NCBI GenBank assembly: GCA_963760735.1
Contig: CAVXEB010000004.1
Location: 1,736,001 to 1,800,000, forward strand
DNA length: 64,000 nucleotides
Origin: CF-46 sp963760735
Lineage (GTDB): Bacteria > Chloroflexota > Limnocylindria > Limnocylindrales > CSP1-4
Direction: 5' to 3'
Under the pieces are notes generated by a model. It made no database searches, was not told the DNA's origin, and was given only the letters and a program-made list of their open reading frames with translations. The translations under genes were made by a program, and so were the position numbers. Of the stretch, positions 26,384 to 35,806 are shown piece by piece. The number at the start of each line of letters is the position of its first letter. The first letter of the stretch is position 1.

Positions 26384-28042
26384 CTAGTCGAGCATCGGGA
26401 TCCGGACGCCTCGCTCGCGGGCGACTTCCACCGCGCGCTCGTAGCCCGCGTCGACGTGGCGGACGACGCCCATCCCGGGATCGGTGGTCAGCACCCGCTC
26501 GAGCTTCCGGGCGGCGAGGTCCGTGCCGTCGGCGACGACGACCATCCCGGCGTGCTGGCTGTAGCCGATCCCGACGCCGCCCCCGTGGTGGATGCTCACC
26601 CATGTGGCGCCGGCCGCGGTGTTCACGAGGGCGTTGAGGAGGGGCCAGTCGGCGACTGCGTCCGAGCCGTCGGCCATCGCCTCCGTCTCGCGGTTCGGTG
26701 AGGCGACCGAGCCCGCGTCGAGATGATCGCGGCCGATGACGATCGGGGCACTGAGCTCGCCGCTGGCGACGAGCCGGTTGAACTCGAGGCCGGCGCGGGC
26801 TCGCTCCCCGTAGCCGAGCCAGCAGATCCGGGCGGGCAGCCCCTGGAACGGGACCTTCTCGGCGGCCATCGACAGCCACCGGCGGAGACCGCGGTCGTCG
26901 GGGAACAGCTCGAGGATCGCCCGGTCGGTCCGTGCGATGTCCGCCGGATCGCCGCTCAGCGCGACCCACCGGAACGGTCCGCGGCCCTCGCAGAACTGGG
27001 GCCGGATGAAGGCCGGGACGAAGCCCGGGTAGTCGAAGGCGTTCGGGACACCGGCCGCCTCGGCCTGGGCACGGAGGTTGTTGCCGTAGTCGAACACGAC
27101 CGCGCCGCGCTCCTGGAACGCGAGCATCGCCCGGACGTGATCCGCCATCGCCGCCATCGAGCGACGGACGTACTCGTCGGGCTGGCTCCGGCGGAGGGTC
27201 GCCGCGTCGGCGAGGGAGATCTCGGCCGGCACGTACCCGGCCAGGGCGTCGTGGGCCGACGTCTGGTCGGTCACCACGTCGAACGGCTCGCCCGCCCGGG
27301 CCCAGGCCGGCAGGATCTCGGCGGCGTTGCCGACGAGGGCGATCGACTCGGCCCGTCCGGCGGTCGCGGCATCGCGCGCCCAGGCGAGGGCTTCGGCCGG
27401 CTCGGGCGAGAGGCGGTCGACGTAGCCGATGTCGAGACGGCGTCTCGCGCGCGACTCGTCGACCTCGATCGCGAGACAGACCCCGTCGTTCATCGTCACC
27501 GCGAGCGGCTGGGCGCCGCCCATCCCGCCGAGCCCGGCCGTGAGCACGATCCGCCCCGCGAGCGAGCCGCCGAAGTGCTGGCGGGCAAGCTCGGCGAACG
27601 TCTCGTACGTGCCCTGCAGGATCCCCTGGGTCCCGATGTAGATCCAGGAGCCGGCCGTCATCTGGCCGTACATCATCAGGCCCTGGCGCTCGAGCTCACG
27701 GAAGATCTCCCAGGTCGCCCACTTCGCGACGAGGTTCGAGTTCGCGATCAGGACCCGCGGCGCCCATTCGTGCGTCCGGAACACCGCGACCGGCTTGCCC
27801 GACTGGACGAGCAGCGTCTCGTCGTCGGCGAGCGCCCGGAGCTCCCGGACGATGGCGTCGAACGCGTCCCAGCTCCGCGCGGCGCGACCGGTCCCGCCGT
27901 ACACGACGAGCGCGTCCGGATCCTCGGCGACCTCCGGGTCGAGGTTGTTCATCAGCATCCGGAGGGCGGCTTCCTGTTGCCAGCCGCGGCAGGTCAGCTC
28001 CGTCCCGCGCGGCGCGCGGACGGGTCGCGGGCCACTCGTCAT
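26384..28042 (-). CDS. hutU: urocanate hydratase
   Basis: Second step of histidine degradation: hydrates urocanate to imidazolonepropionate using tightly bound NAD+ as electrophile. The 552 residues match the family's length. Seen: RGWQQEAALRMLMNNLDPEV, VYGGTGRAARSW, the NAD-binding TAGLGGMGGAQPLAVTMNDG, the active-site Cys in RPQFCEGRGPFRWVALSGDP, and the closing VSIHHGGGVGIGYSQHAGMV. The ATG start is at 28042. It is the last gene of the minus-strand run beginning with hutH, separated from the lipoprotein gene by 40 bases. Confidence 0.97.
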   Translation of the reverse strand: MTSGPRPVRAPRGTELTCRGWQQEAALRMLMNNLDPEVAEDPDALVVYGGTGRAARSWDAFDAIVRELRALADDETLLVQSGKPVAVFRTHEWAPRVLIANSNLVAKWATWEIFRELERQGLMMYGQMTAGSWIYIGTQGILQGTYETFAELARQHFGGSLAGRIVLTAGLGGMGGAQPLAVTMNDGVCLAIEVDESRARRRLDIGYVDRLSPEPAEALAWARDAATAGRAESIALVGNAAEILPAWARAGEPFDVVTDQTSAHDALAGYVPAEISLADAATLRRSQPDEYVRRSMAAMADHVRAMLAFQERGAVVFDYGNNLRAQAEAAGVPNAFDYPGFVPAFIRPQFCEGRGPFRWVALSGDPADIARTDRAILELFPDDRGLRRWLSMAAEKVPFQGLPARICWLGYGERARAGLEFNRLVASGELSAPIVIGRDHLDAGSVASPNRETEAMADGSDAVADWPLLNALVNTAAGATWVSIHHGGGVGIGYSQHAGMVVVADGTDLAARKLERVLTTDPGMGVVRHVDAGYERAVEVARERGVRIPMLD

Positions 28043-28082
28043 CGTTCGATCGTAGCGACCTCGCCCGCGATCCGGGTCGTCG

Positions 28083-28739
28083 TCAGGCGTGGGGCAGCTG
28101 GCGCATCAACCGCTCGCCAAGGCGGCTGGGGCCGATCGAGGTCAGCGAGACGACCACCGCGCCGTCGTCGAGCCGGACGTGGTAGGTGAAGACCCCGTTC
28201 GTGCAGGACCCGATGTAGACCGTTCGACCCTGGATCGGGCTCTCGGCGTGGCCCTGGACGCCGCCGGCCTGCTCGCACGCCGCCGTGTCGTAGGTGTCGC
28301 GCCAGGTCCGGAACCAGTCGTCACCCGCCGACGGGTCCCGGAGCCGGACGGCGTTGACGATCACGAGCTCCTCGGGACTCGCGAGCCCGGCCGGCATCGC
28401 GAGCCCCACGGCGATCCCGGAGGCGTCGCGGGCGACAGCCGGGTCGGCGGCGACGGTCGCGGTCGTGTCCGGGTCGTAGGTGAGGGCCAGTCCGGCAGCG
28501 GTCGCCGGCACGATGTCGAGCAGCGTCGGGTCGGCGAGGACCGAGCCGCTGGCCGCGGCCGCGGGTGAGGCGCTCGCGTCGGGCGAGGTCGTCGGCCCGG
28601 GCGCGGACGGCTTCGTCGGTGTCGGCGTCGGTGTCGCGGACCCTGGCAGGGATCCCGATGGGGACGGGTTGACCGAGCCGCAGGCGCCGACCGTCGCGAC
28701 GACGATCACAAGCGCCGCGGCCAGGGAGGCGAGCCTCAA
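28083..28739 (-). CDS. lipoprotein, unknown function
   Basis: A 218-residue exported lipoprotein. With TTG at 28739 the protein opens with a clean signal peptide ending in the lipobox VGAC at residue ~20, then a Ser/Pro/Thr linker and a ~140-residue domain with two Cys (TAACEQAGG and IGSCTNGVF) that could pair. The TTG overlaps the glyoxalase stop as TTGA, supporting translational coupling. A start at 28820 is possible but adds an unlikely Arg-rich tract antisense to nothing. It lies between glyoxalase and hutU in the hut operon; role unknown. Confidence 0.68.
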   Translation of the reverse strand: MRLASLAAALVIVVATVGACGSVNPSPSGSLPGSATPTPTPTKPSAPGPTTSPDASASPAAAASGSVLADPTLLDIVPATAAGLALTYDPDTTATVAADPAVARDASGIAVGLAMPAGLASPEELVIVNAVRLRDPSAGDDWFRTWRDTYDTAACEQAGGVQGHAESPIQGRTVYIGSCTNGVFTYHVRLDDGAVVVSLTSIGPSRLGERLMRQLPHA

Positions 28740-29158
28740 CCGGGCAGCCGCTCGACGTCGACGTTCGGACGCGTGAAGGCCGACTCGTAGAACTGGAGCG
28801 GATTGCCCTCGGGATCCCACAGGAAGCAGAACGAGCCGTAGGCCGTGTCGACGACCTCCTCGTGCCGGATCCCGGCCGCGTCGAGCCGTCGCATCGCGAG
28901 CTCGAGGTTGTCGACGATCAGCTCCGGGACGACGCCGCCCAGCCGGTAGTCCTTCGGCTCCTTCGACGCGGTGCCGCCCGAGATCAGCGAGAGGCTCGTC
29001 CCCTGCGTGGCGTCGAACCGGATGAACGACCGCGTCCGGTAGAGGAGGCGCAGGCCGATGACGTCGCGGTAGAACAGGAGCTCGGCCTCGGCGTCCTCGA
29101 CGAAGATCAAGGCGCCGCGAACCTTGCTCACGTTGCCGAGCGCCTGGATCATGGCCAT
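28736..29158 (-). CDS. glyoxalase/bleomycin-resistance (VOC) family protein
   Basis: A 140-residue vicinal-oxygen-chelate protein. The two beta-alpha-beta-beta-beta modules are visible: VRGALIFVEDAEAELLFYRD with GLRLLY in the first, and ELIVDNLELAMRRLDAAGI with SFCFLWDPEGNPLQFYES in the second, where DPEGNPLQFYE supplies the usual metal Glu. The ATG at 29158 has GGGAG upstream. Substrate unknown. It sits in the hut operon between the acetyltransferase and the lipoprotein. Confidence 0.85.
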   Translation of the reverse strand: MAMIQALGNVSKVRGALIFVEDAEAELLFYRDVIGLRLLYRTRSFIRFDATQGTSLSLISGGTASKEPKDYRLGGVVPELIVDNLELAMRRLDAAGIRHEEVVDTAYGSFCFLWDPEGNPLQFYESAFTRPNVDVERLPG

Positions 29159-29252
29159 CGGTCGGTCTCCCTCGCGTCGGGGTCGGCGGGCGGCGTGACG
29201 TGCGGACGGTACACCGTCGGCCGCGTGCTCCGTCGCGGCCCGGGGCGCCGCC

Positions 29253-30026
29253 TCAGCCCAGCTCGCGCCGGGCGACGGGAAACCGGTCGTCGTCGACGAC
29301 GATCGTGAACCCCGCGGCCGTCCAGAACTCCGGCGTCGCCGCGCTGGTCGCGTCCGGACGGGTGTCTCGCTCCGGATACGCCTCGACCGCGGCGAACCCA
29401 CGGCCGGCGAGGTCGTCGCAGACTGCCTGGACGAGCGCGGCCGCGTACCCCTCGCCGCGAGCCGCAGCCGTGGTCGCGATGCAGGTGATCACCGCCGGCA
29501 GCGGCGCGTCCGGGAGCTGCGAGTACAGGTCGCGGAGACGCTGCGCCCGCGGGTACGCCGAGAGCGGGCCGAACTGGACGTACGCCGCGGCCACGTCGTC
29601 GACGAGCAGCACCTTGGCGTAGCTGCCGAACACCGCCAGCCCGCGACCGAGGAGGCCGAGCTTGCGCGGGGCACCCGGGTCGACGGTCGGGCGCTCCGGC
29701 GGACGCGGCGCGAACGGGTTGTCGGCCGGCTCGTCGTCATCCTCGCCGAACGGGTTGAACGCGGGACCGCTCGAGCGCGCCGTCGGCGCGAACGGGTTGA
29801 ACGAGCCCGCCGAGGGATCCGGGGCGAAGGGGTTGTCGACCGTGCCCGGTCGCGACGGCTCCGCCGGTCGCGACGCCTCCAGCCAGGACAGGCGGGCCGC
29901 CTTCGAGCCGCGGTCCGCGTCCTCCCAGTAGTCGCAGGTCCGATGGTCGAAGCCGGGATCGGCGCAGGGAGGGACCAGCCGGAACATTGCATCATCGGTG
30001 ACGTCGACGATCCGGACCTCGGTCAC
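29253..30026 (-). CDS. GNAT-family acetyltransferase with NPFAP-repeat insert
   Basis: A 257-residue protein. The N-terminal ~60 residues include VPPCADPGFDHRTCDYWED, a Cys/His-containing lead seen with some GNAT proteins. A flexible insert follows with four NPFAP/NPFG units among Pro, Ser and acidic residues. The C-terminal half is the acetyltransferase core with TAAARGEGYAAALVQAVCDD as the acetyl-CoA loop (RGxGY) and PEFWTAAGFTIV near the end. The GTG at 30026 overlaps the hutH stop as GTGA. Substrate unknown. Confidence 0.8.
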   Translation of the reverse strand: MTEVRIVDVTDDAMFRLVPPCADPGFDHRTCDYWEDADRGSKAARLSWLEASRPAEPSRPGTVDNPFAPDPSAGSFNPFAPTARSSGPAFNPFGEDDDEPADNPFAPRPPERPTVDPGAPRKLGLLGRGLAVFGSYAKVLLVDDVAAAYVQFGPLSAYPRAQRLRDLYSQLPDAPLPAVITCIATTAAARGEGYAAALVQAVCDDLAGRGFAAVEAYPERDTRPDATSAATPEFWTAAGFTIVVDDDRFPVARRELG

Positions 30027-31662
30027 GGCCGCGGCCCTCCGTCTGCGCCGTCGACGAGGTCGACGAGCGCGCCGTCGTGGACGAGCCGCGTGACCGCGGC
30101 GAAGTCGGGTCCGGGCTCGCGATCGCCGTCGAGCGGTGAGACGACGGCCCGGATCCGGGCCTGGGCATCGACCACGCCGGCCCCCGGCTCCGGCGCCGCG
30201 GTCGACGGCGCGGTCTCGTCCGCGAGGAGCCCGCGGCGGAGATCGATCGCCTCGGCGGCGACTCGCAGCTCGATCGCGACGATCCGCTCGACGTGCTCGA
30301 GGACCGTCCGGGCGTGGCGCCCGGCGATCGGGCCCATCGACACGTGATCCTCCTGGTTCGCGCTCGTCGGGATCGAGTCGACCGAGGCGGGATGGGCGAG
30401 GACCTTGTTCTCCGAGACGAGCGCGGCCGCCGTGTACTGGAGCGATCATCAGTCCCGAATCGAGGCCGCTCGACCGGAGCGAGGAACGGCGGCAGGCCGC
30501 CGTTCAGGCGCGAATCGAGGAGGAGCGCGGTCCGCCGCTCGCTGATCGACCCGAGCTCGGCGATCGCCAGCTTCGCGAAGTCGAGGGCGAGGGCGATCGG
30601 CTCGCCGTGGAAGTTGCCGCCGCTGATCACCCGGCCGCCGCCGGTGGCCGCCGCAGCCTCGGCCGCAACGCCGCCTTCGGGGAACACGAGCGGGTTGTCC
30701 GTGGCGCTGTTCATCTCGATGTCGAGGACCCGTCGGAGGTGGTCGAGCGCGTCGCGGACCGCGCCGTGGACCTGTGGGACACAGCGGAGCGAGTACGGGT
30801 CCTGGACCTTGTGGCTCGACGCCTTGTGGCCGGCCTGGAACCCCGAATCGCGGAGCAGGTGCCGGAGCTCCGCCGCGACCGCGATCTGTCCGGGGTGCGG
30901 CCGGGCGAGCTGATAGGCGGCCGCAAAGGCAACGTCGGTGCCCAGGAGCGCCTCGACGGACATCGCGGCGGCCACGCTCGCGCTACGGGTCAGTCGATCC
31001 GCGTCCGCGAGCAGGAGCGCCCCGATCGCGGTCATCAGCTGGGTCCCGTTGAGGAGGGCGAGGCCCTCCTTCGCCCCGAGGACGATCGGCTCGAGGCCGA
31101 CCTCGCGGAGCCCGACCAGGGCCGGCACGTGGTGGCCGTGGAGCTCGACCTGGCCCCGACCGATCAGGGGCAGCGCCAGGTGGGCGAGCGGCGCGAGGTC
31201 GCCCGACGCCCCGACCGAGCCCTGGGCCGGGACGACGGGATGGAGATCCCGGGCGAGGAGATCGAGCAGCCGTTCGACGAGGAGCGGCCGGCAGCCGGAG
31301 TGGCCGAGCGCGAGCGTGTTCGCCCGGAGCAGGAGCATCGCGCGAACGATCTCGCGCGGCAGCGGCTCGCCGACGCCGGCGGCATGGCTCATCAGGAGGT
31401 TCTCCTGGAGCCGCTCCGCGTCGGCCGGCGCGATGAACTGCGTCGCGAGGTCGCCGAACCCGGTCGTGACGCCGTAGACGACCTCGCCGCGGGCGACGAG
31501 GCCGTCGATCAGGTCGCGCGACTCCTGCATCCGGCCGCGCGCGGCCTCGTCGAGGACGACGGCGGCGCGGTGGCGGGCGACCGCCTCGACGTCGGCGATC
31601 GACAGGTTGGCCCCCGTCAGGACGATCGGGTCGGCCGGGACGGGGCCCTTCGGGTCGGTCAC
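30023..31662 (-). CDS. hutH: histidine ammonia-lyase, frameshifted
   Basis: First step of histidine degradation: deaminates histidine to urocanate. The GTG at 31662 opens a frame with YGVTTGFGDLATQF, the MIO-forming Ala-Ser-Gly in GSVGASGDLAPLAH, and QDPYSLRCVPQVHGAVRD. The frame is lost near 30465, and the conserved C-terminal part (AQYTAAALVSENKVLAHPAS, then NQEDHVSMGPIAG) continues in another frame from about 30440 to the stop at 30023. Two small indels within ~30 bases explain this: an extra A at 30441 and about two missing G in the run near 30469. The rest is full length, so an assembly error is likely. Confidence 0.88.
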
Positions 31663-31751
31663 GGTTCGCAGGATAGTCAGATATCCTCCGCCCGGTCCTA
31701 CCCGTGCCGACCGCCGGCGCTGCCGATCCTTCCCGCCTGACGAGGCCGCCC

Positions 31752-32411
31752 GTGCTCGCGTTCATCGACCAGATCGTCATCCCGTTCCTGAACACGTTGT
31801 ACGGGACGTTCGGGTACGTCGGCGTGATGATCGCGATGGCGATCGAGTCGGCGATGATCCCGCTGCCCTCGGAGCTGATCCTCCCCTACGCGGGGTTCCT
31901 CGTCTCGGATCCGACCCAGATCGAGCCGCTGACGGGCAACCCGTGGTCGTTCTGGCTCGTCGTGATCTTCGCGACGATCGGGAACACGATCGGGTCGCTG
32001 ATCGCCTACGCGATCGGCGCGTGGGGCGGCCGGCCGTTCCTCGAGCGGTACGGGAAGTACCTGCTGATCCGGCAGCACGAGATCGAGCTCGCGGAGCGGT
32101 TCTTCGACAAGTACGGCGCGGCGACCGCGTTCTTCAGCCGGCTGCTGCCGATCGTCCGGACGTTCATCTCGTTCCCGGCCGGCGTGGCCCGGATGCCGAT
32201 CCGGACGTTCGTCGTCTACTCGACCGCCGGCGCCTTCCTCTGGTCGATCCTGCTCGTGTACGCGGGAACCGTCCTCGGCGAGAACTGGGAGGCGATCCGC
32301 CACGCGCTGCAGCCGTTCGACCTGCTCATCGCCTTCGCGGTCGGGCTCGCGGTCATCCTCTTCATCTGGTGGCGGCTCGGGATGCCCGGCCGCCCGCGAC
32401 GGGCCGCCTAG
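31752..32411 (+). CDS. DedA/SNARE-associated family membrane protein
   Basis: A 219-residue DedA-family protein, a family linked to undecaprenyl-phosphate and phospholipid flipping. Features: ESAMIPLPSELILPYAGFLV (re-entrant loop with the acidic residue and PxPSE), GNTIGSLIAYAIGAWGGRPF, and the second loop FFSRLLPIVRTFISFPAGVA with the conserved Arg pair. I chose GTG 31752, with GAGG 8 bases upstream; GTG 31704 adds a poorly conserved lead. Divergent from hutH; its stop overlaps the convergent MFS stop. Confidence 0.92.
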   Translation: MLAFIDQIVIPFLNTLYGTFGYVGVMIAMAIESAMIPLPSELILPYAGFLVSDPTQIEPLTGNPWSFWLVVIFATIGNTIGSLIAYAIGAWGGRPFLERYGKYLLIRQHEIELAERFFDKYGAATAFFSRLLPIVRTFISFPAGVARMPIRTFVVYSTAGAFLWSILLVYAGTVLGENWEAIRHALQPFDLLIAFAVGLAVILFIWWRLGMPGRPRRAA

Positions 32412-33712
32412 GATCCGGCCGCGGGCCTCGACGGCGCCGGCGCCCGCTCGTCGGGCGCCCGACCGGACGTGAAGGCCCGGTACAGCAGCAGGTCGTACAG
32501 GATCTTCACGCTGCCCGCGATGTAGAACGGCGCGGCGGCGAGGCCGGCGTTCGAGACGAGCTGGACCGAGATGACCGGGGAGATCGCGGCCCCCGTGGTC
32601 CGGGCGATCCCGGTGACGCCGGCCGCGGCCGAACGTTCGTCGGGCTCGACGACCGAGATCACGTAGGACTGCCGTGTCGGGACGTCCATCTGGCTCAGGG
32701 TGTAGCGGGCCCAGAGGACGAGGACTGCGAGCGGCAGCGTCGGCATCAGCGGCACGAGGATCAGGAGGATGTTCGACGGCAGGTGGGTGAAGACCATCGT
32801 CCGGACGAGCCCGATCCGGGCGGCAATCCGCGACGCGGACAGGGACGAGACCGCGGCCAGGAGGTTCGCCACGAAGAAGATCGCGCCGAGGAGGGCAGGC
32901 TCGACGTCGTAGGTGACGTGGAACCAGTAGGCCATGATGCTCTGGGGGATGAACCCGCCGCCGAAGGCGTCGAGCGCGAACAGCGCGGACAGGCGGGCGA
33001 TGATCCCCCGCGACTTCCGGCCCAGTCCGAGCCGCCTCGACGCCGCGTCGTCGGCAACCGACGGCGGCGCCTCGACGTCCGGCCCGACCCAGCGGAACAG
33101 CAGCGCCATGACGAGCCCGATCGCGCCGTACGCGATCACGACGGCGCGGTAGGCATCGACCGCGGCAAGCCCCATGGCCAGAAGCGCCTGGCTGACGAGA
33201 CCGGCCGCCAGGGCGCCGAGCGCCGTCGCGACATAGCCCGCGAGGTTGTACCAGGCGAACGTCGGCGTCCGGCGGGCGTCGGGCGTGATCTGGCTCAAGC
33301 CAGCCTGCTCGACCGCGAGGAACGGCCCGACCTCATTGCCGGTCGGGCTGATCACGCCGATCGTGCCCGCGATGATCAGGATGATCACGGCATCGGTGGA
33401 GGCGAAGACCGCGCCCGCGACGATCATCAGCAGGGAGCCGGCGATGAGCACGCGTCGCCGCCCGATCCGATCCGCGCGGGTCGTGAGCCACAGTGAGATC
33501 ACGGTGTCGCCGAGGAGCGTCAGGGTCAGGATCAGCCCGATCGGCCCGGGCCCGAGTCCCTGCGCCGCGAGATACAGGACCAGGACGACCGCGAGGAAGC
33601 CGTAGGCGAACAGCCGCAGGACCCGCGTCGCGAACAGGAGCCGCCCGTCGCGATCCAGGCCCCGGAGGCTGGCGACGAGACCGGCGTCGATGGGCGGGCT
33701 CGGAGGGGTCAC
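32408..33712 (-). CDS. MFS transporter
   Basis: A 434-residue 12-helix major facilitator. The loop 2-3 motif reads TTRADRIGRRRVLIAGSLLM; the second half has SASRIAARIGLVRTMVF and SQMDVPTRQSYVISVVEPDE. The central loop between halves is basic. Substrate unknown; the family branch resembles sugar or drug exporters. The start is GTG at 33712. Its stop overlaps that of DedA. Confidence 0.87.
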   Translation of the reverse strand: MTPPSPPIDAGLVASLRGLDRDGRLLFATRVLRLFAYGFLAVVLVLYLAAQGLGPGPIGLILTLTLLGDTVISLWLTTRADRIGRRRVLIAGSLLMIVAGAVFASTDAVIILIIAGTIGVISPTGNEVGPFLAVEQAGLSQITPDARRTPTFAWYNLAGYVATALGALAAGLVSQALLAMGLAAVDAYRAVVIAYGAIGLVMALLFRWVGPDVEAPPSVADDAASRRLGLGRKSRGIIARLSALFALDAFGGGFIPQSIMAYWFHVTYDVEPALLGAIFFVANLLAAVSSLSASRIAARIGLVRTMVFTHLPSNILLILVPLMPTLPLAVLVLWARYTLSQMDVPTRQSYVISVVEPDERSAAAGVTGIARTTGAAISPVISVQLVSNAGLAAAPFYIAGSVKILYDLLLYRAFTSGRAPDERAPAPSRPAAGS

Positions 33713-33770
33713 CGGCGCAGTCTACGTGCGAGAATGCCCGCGAGAACGAGCAGCGAGGACGCCGCCCGAG

Positions 33771-34043
33771 ATGACCGATCAGCCCGCCTCCAGCCACGTG
33801 CCCAGCGCTGACGAGGCCGCCGACGCGGATCGCGGCGAGCTGCACCGCCCGGGCGACCTGGCGGACGAGCCCCACGGCGCCGACGATCCCGGCGACACCC
33901 ACGGCCACGACGACCACGCCCATGCCCGCGAGGAGCTCGGCCCGATCGACGTGGCCTCGTGGACGGCCTTCATCGTGGGCACCGGCGCCGGGCTGCTGAT
34001 CGCGCTCTGCATCGCCCTGACGGTCGCGGTCATCGGGAGCTGA
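33771..34043 (+). CDS. small membrane protein with His/Asp-rich N-terminus
   Basis: A 90-residue protein beginning ATG 33771. The first ~60 residues are acidic and His-rich (HGADDPGDTHGHDDHAHARE), which could bind metal, followed by one membrane helix (TAFIVGTGAGLLIALCIALT). No family is recognised. It is divergent from the MFS gene 58 bases away. A metal-buffering or small-subunit role is possible but unproven. Confidence 0.6.
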   Translation: MTDQPASSHVPSADEAADADRGELHRPGDLADEPHGADDPGDTHGHDDHAHAREELGPIDVASWTAFIVGTGAGLLIALCIALTVAVIGS

Positions 34044-34083
34044 TCGCCCTCCGCGGCCGGCGGATCGCCCTCCGCGGCCGGCG
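34042..34083. repeat. 21-bp perfect tandem duplication
   Basis: GATCGCCCTCCGCGGCCGGCG occurs twice head to tail, starting inside the stop codon of the small membrane protein. The whole 56-base spacer to the fhs stop is built around it. Confidence 0.9.
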
Positions 34084-34099
34084 GGCCGCGAGGAGCCCG

Positions 34100-35806
34100 C
34101 TAGAACAGCCCGACGATGTTCCCGTCCGCGTCGATATCGATGTTCTCGCCACCGGGCCGTGACGGGAGGCCCGGCATCGTCCGCATCTCGCCGACGAGCG
34201 GGGTGATGAACCCGGCCCCAGCGGACAGCCGGATGTCGCGGATCGGGACCGTGAAGCCACTCGGGCGGCCCTTCAGGTTCGCGTCGTGGCTGAGCGAGTA
34301 CTGGGTCTTCGCCATGCAGACCGGCAGGTGGCCCATGCCCAGGTCCTCGTACAGCTTCAGCGCCTTCTTCGCCTGGGGCGTGAGCTCGATCCCGTCCGCA
34401 CCGTAGACCCGCGTGGCGATCGTCAGGATCTTCTCGCCGAGCGGCGCGTCGTCCGGATAGAGGAGCCGGAAGTCGGCCTCGCCGCTGGCTGCGGCATCCC
34501 AGACCGCGCGCGCCAGGTCCGCGGCGCCGTCCCCGCCGTCGACGAAATGCGTCGCCACGACCGCGTCGCGCGCACCCGCCGCGAGGGCGACCTCCCGGAT
34601 CGCCTCCACCTCGGCCGGCGTATCGGTCGGGAAGGAGTTGATCGCGACGACCGCCGGGACGCCGAACATCCGGACGTTCTCGACCTGCTTCGCGAGGTTC
34701 GCAGCGCCGGTCCGGACCGCCTCGACGTTCTCCTCGGTCAGAGCGGGATCGAGCGGCTTGCCCGCGACGATCTTCCCCACTCCGCCGTGCATCTTCAGCG
34801 CGCGGACCGTGGCGACGACGACGGCCGCGTCCGGCGACAGCCCCGATGCCCGGCACTTGATGTCGAAGAACTTCTCGGCGCCCATGTCGGCCCCGAAGCC
34901 CGCCTCCGTGCAGACAATCTCGTTCGTGGCGAGCGCCACGCGGTCGGCGATGATCGAGTTGTTGCCGTGGGCGATGTTCGCAAACGGTCCGCAGTGGACG
35001 AACGCGGGCCCGCCCTCGAGGGTCTGCAGCAGGTTCGGCTTGATCGCGTCGGTGAGGAGCGCGGTCATCGAACCCGCGACCTTGAGATCCTCGGCCGTGA
35101 CCGCCGACCCGTCTCGGCGGGTCGCCATGACCATCCGGCCGAGCCGGGCGCGCAGGTCGTGGATGTCGTGCGCGAGGGCGAGGACCGCCATGACTTCCGA
35201 CGCGACGGTGATCACGAACTCCGTCTCGCGTGGGACCCCGTTCTCCCGACCACCGAGCCCGACGATCACCTTCCGGACGGCTCGATCGCTGATGTCGAGG
35301 ACCCGCGGCCAGAGCACCCCGAAGGGATCGATCCCGAGGGCGTTGCCGTGATGGAGGTGGTTGTCCAGGAAGGCCGCGCCGAGGTTGTGGGCGGCGCCGA
35401 TCGCGTGAACGTCGCCCGTGAGGTGCAGGTTGAAGTCGGCCATCGGGATGACCTGGCTGTACCCGCCGCCGGCGGCACCGCCCTTGATCCCGAACACCGG
35501 GCCGAGCGACGGCTGTCGGATGCAGACGGCCGCCCGCCGGCCGATCCGGTTCAGCCCCTGCGCGAGACCGACGGTCGTCGTCGACTTGCCCTCTCCGAGC
35601 GGGGTCGGGCTGATCGCGGTCACGACGACGTACTTGCCGCGTGGGTTGGCGGCCTCGAGCCGCTCGATCGCTGCGAGGGTGATCTTCGCCTTGGTATGGC
35701 CGTATGGCTCGATCTCGTCGTCACGGAGTCCGAGGTCGCGGGCGACCTCCATGATCGGGCGGGGCGTCACCGATCGCGCGATCTCCAGGTCGGACGGGAA
35801 GGTCAT
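34100..35806 (-). CDS. fhs: formate--tetrahydrofolate ligase
   Basis: ATP-dependent synthesis of 10-formyl-THF from formate, or the reverse to release formate and ATP. The 568 residues match the family. Seen: SPTPLGEGKSTTTVGLAQGL (P-loop), PSLGPVFGIKGGAAGGGYSQ, FNLHLTGDVHAIGAAHNLGA, KPNLLQTLEGGPAFVHCGPF and SDANLKG-like SHDANLKGRPSGFTVPIRD near the end. The ATG at 35806 overlaps the folD stop as ATGA. With folD and fchA upstream it forms a one-carbon operon. Confidence 0.97.
   Translation of the reverse strand: MTFPSDLEIARSVTPRPIMEVARDLGLRDDEIEPYGHTKAKITLAAIERLEAANPRGKYVVVTAISPTPLGEGKSTTTVGLAQGLNRIGRRAAVCIRQPSLGPVFGIKGGAAGGGYSQVIPMADFNLHLTGDVHAIGAAHNLGAAFLDNHLHHGNALGIDPFGVLWPRVLDISDRAVRKVIVGLGGRENGVPRETEFVITVASEVMAVLALAHDIHDLRARLGRMVMATRRDGSAVTAEDLKVAGSMTALLTDAIKPNLLQTLEGGPAFVHCGPFANIAHGNNSIIADRVALATNEIVCTEAGFGADMGAEKFFDIKCRASGLSPDAAVVVATVRALKMHGGVGKIVAGKPLDPALTEENVEAVRTGAANLAKQVENVRMFGVPAVVAINSFPTDTPAEVEAIREVALAAGARDAVVATHFVDGGDGAADLARAVWDAAASGEADFRLLYPDDAPLGEKILTIATRVYGADGIELTPQAKKALKLYEDLGMGHLPVCMAKTQYSLSHDANLKGRPSGFTVPIRDIRLSAGAGFITPLVGEMRTMPGLPSRPGGENIDIDADGNIVGLF

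Noticed and set aside
26345..26395. ACTGCGTTCGACA near hut and again after dnaB (43220) as a shared regulatory site
   Set aside because: Both lie between convergent gene ends, the match is short, and nothing places them at promoters.
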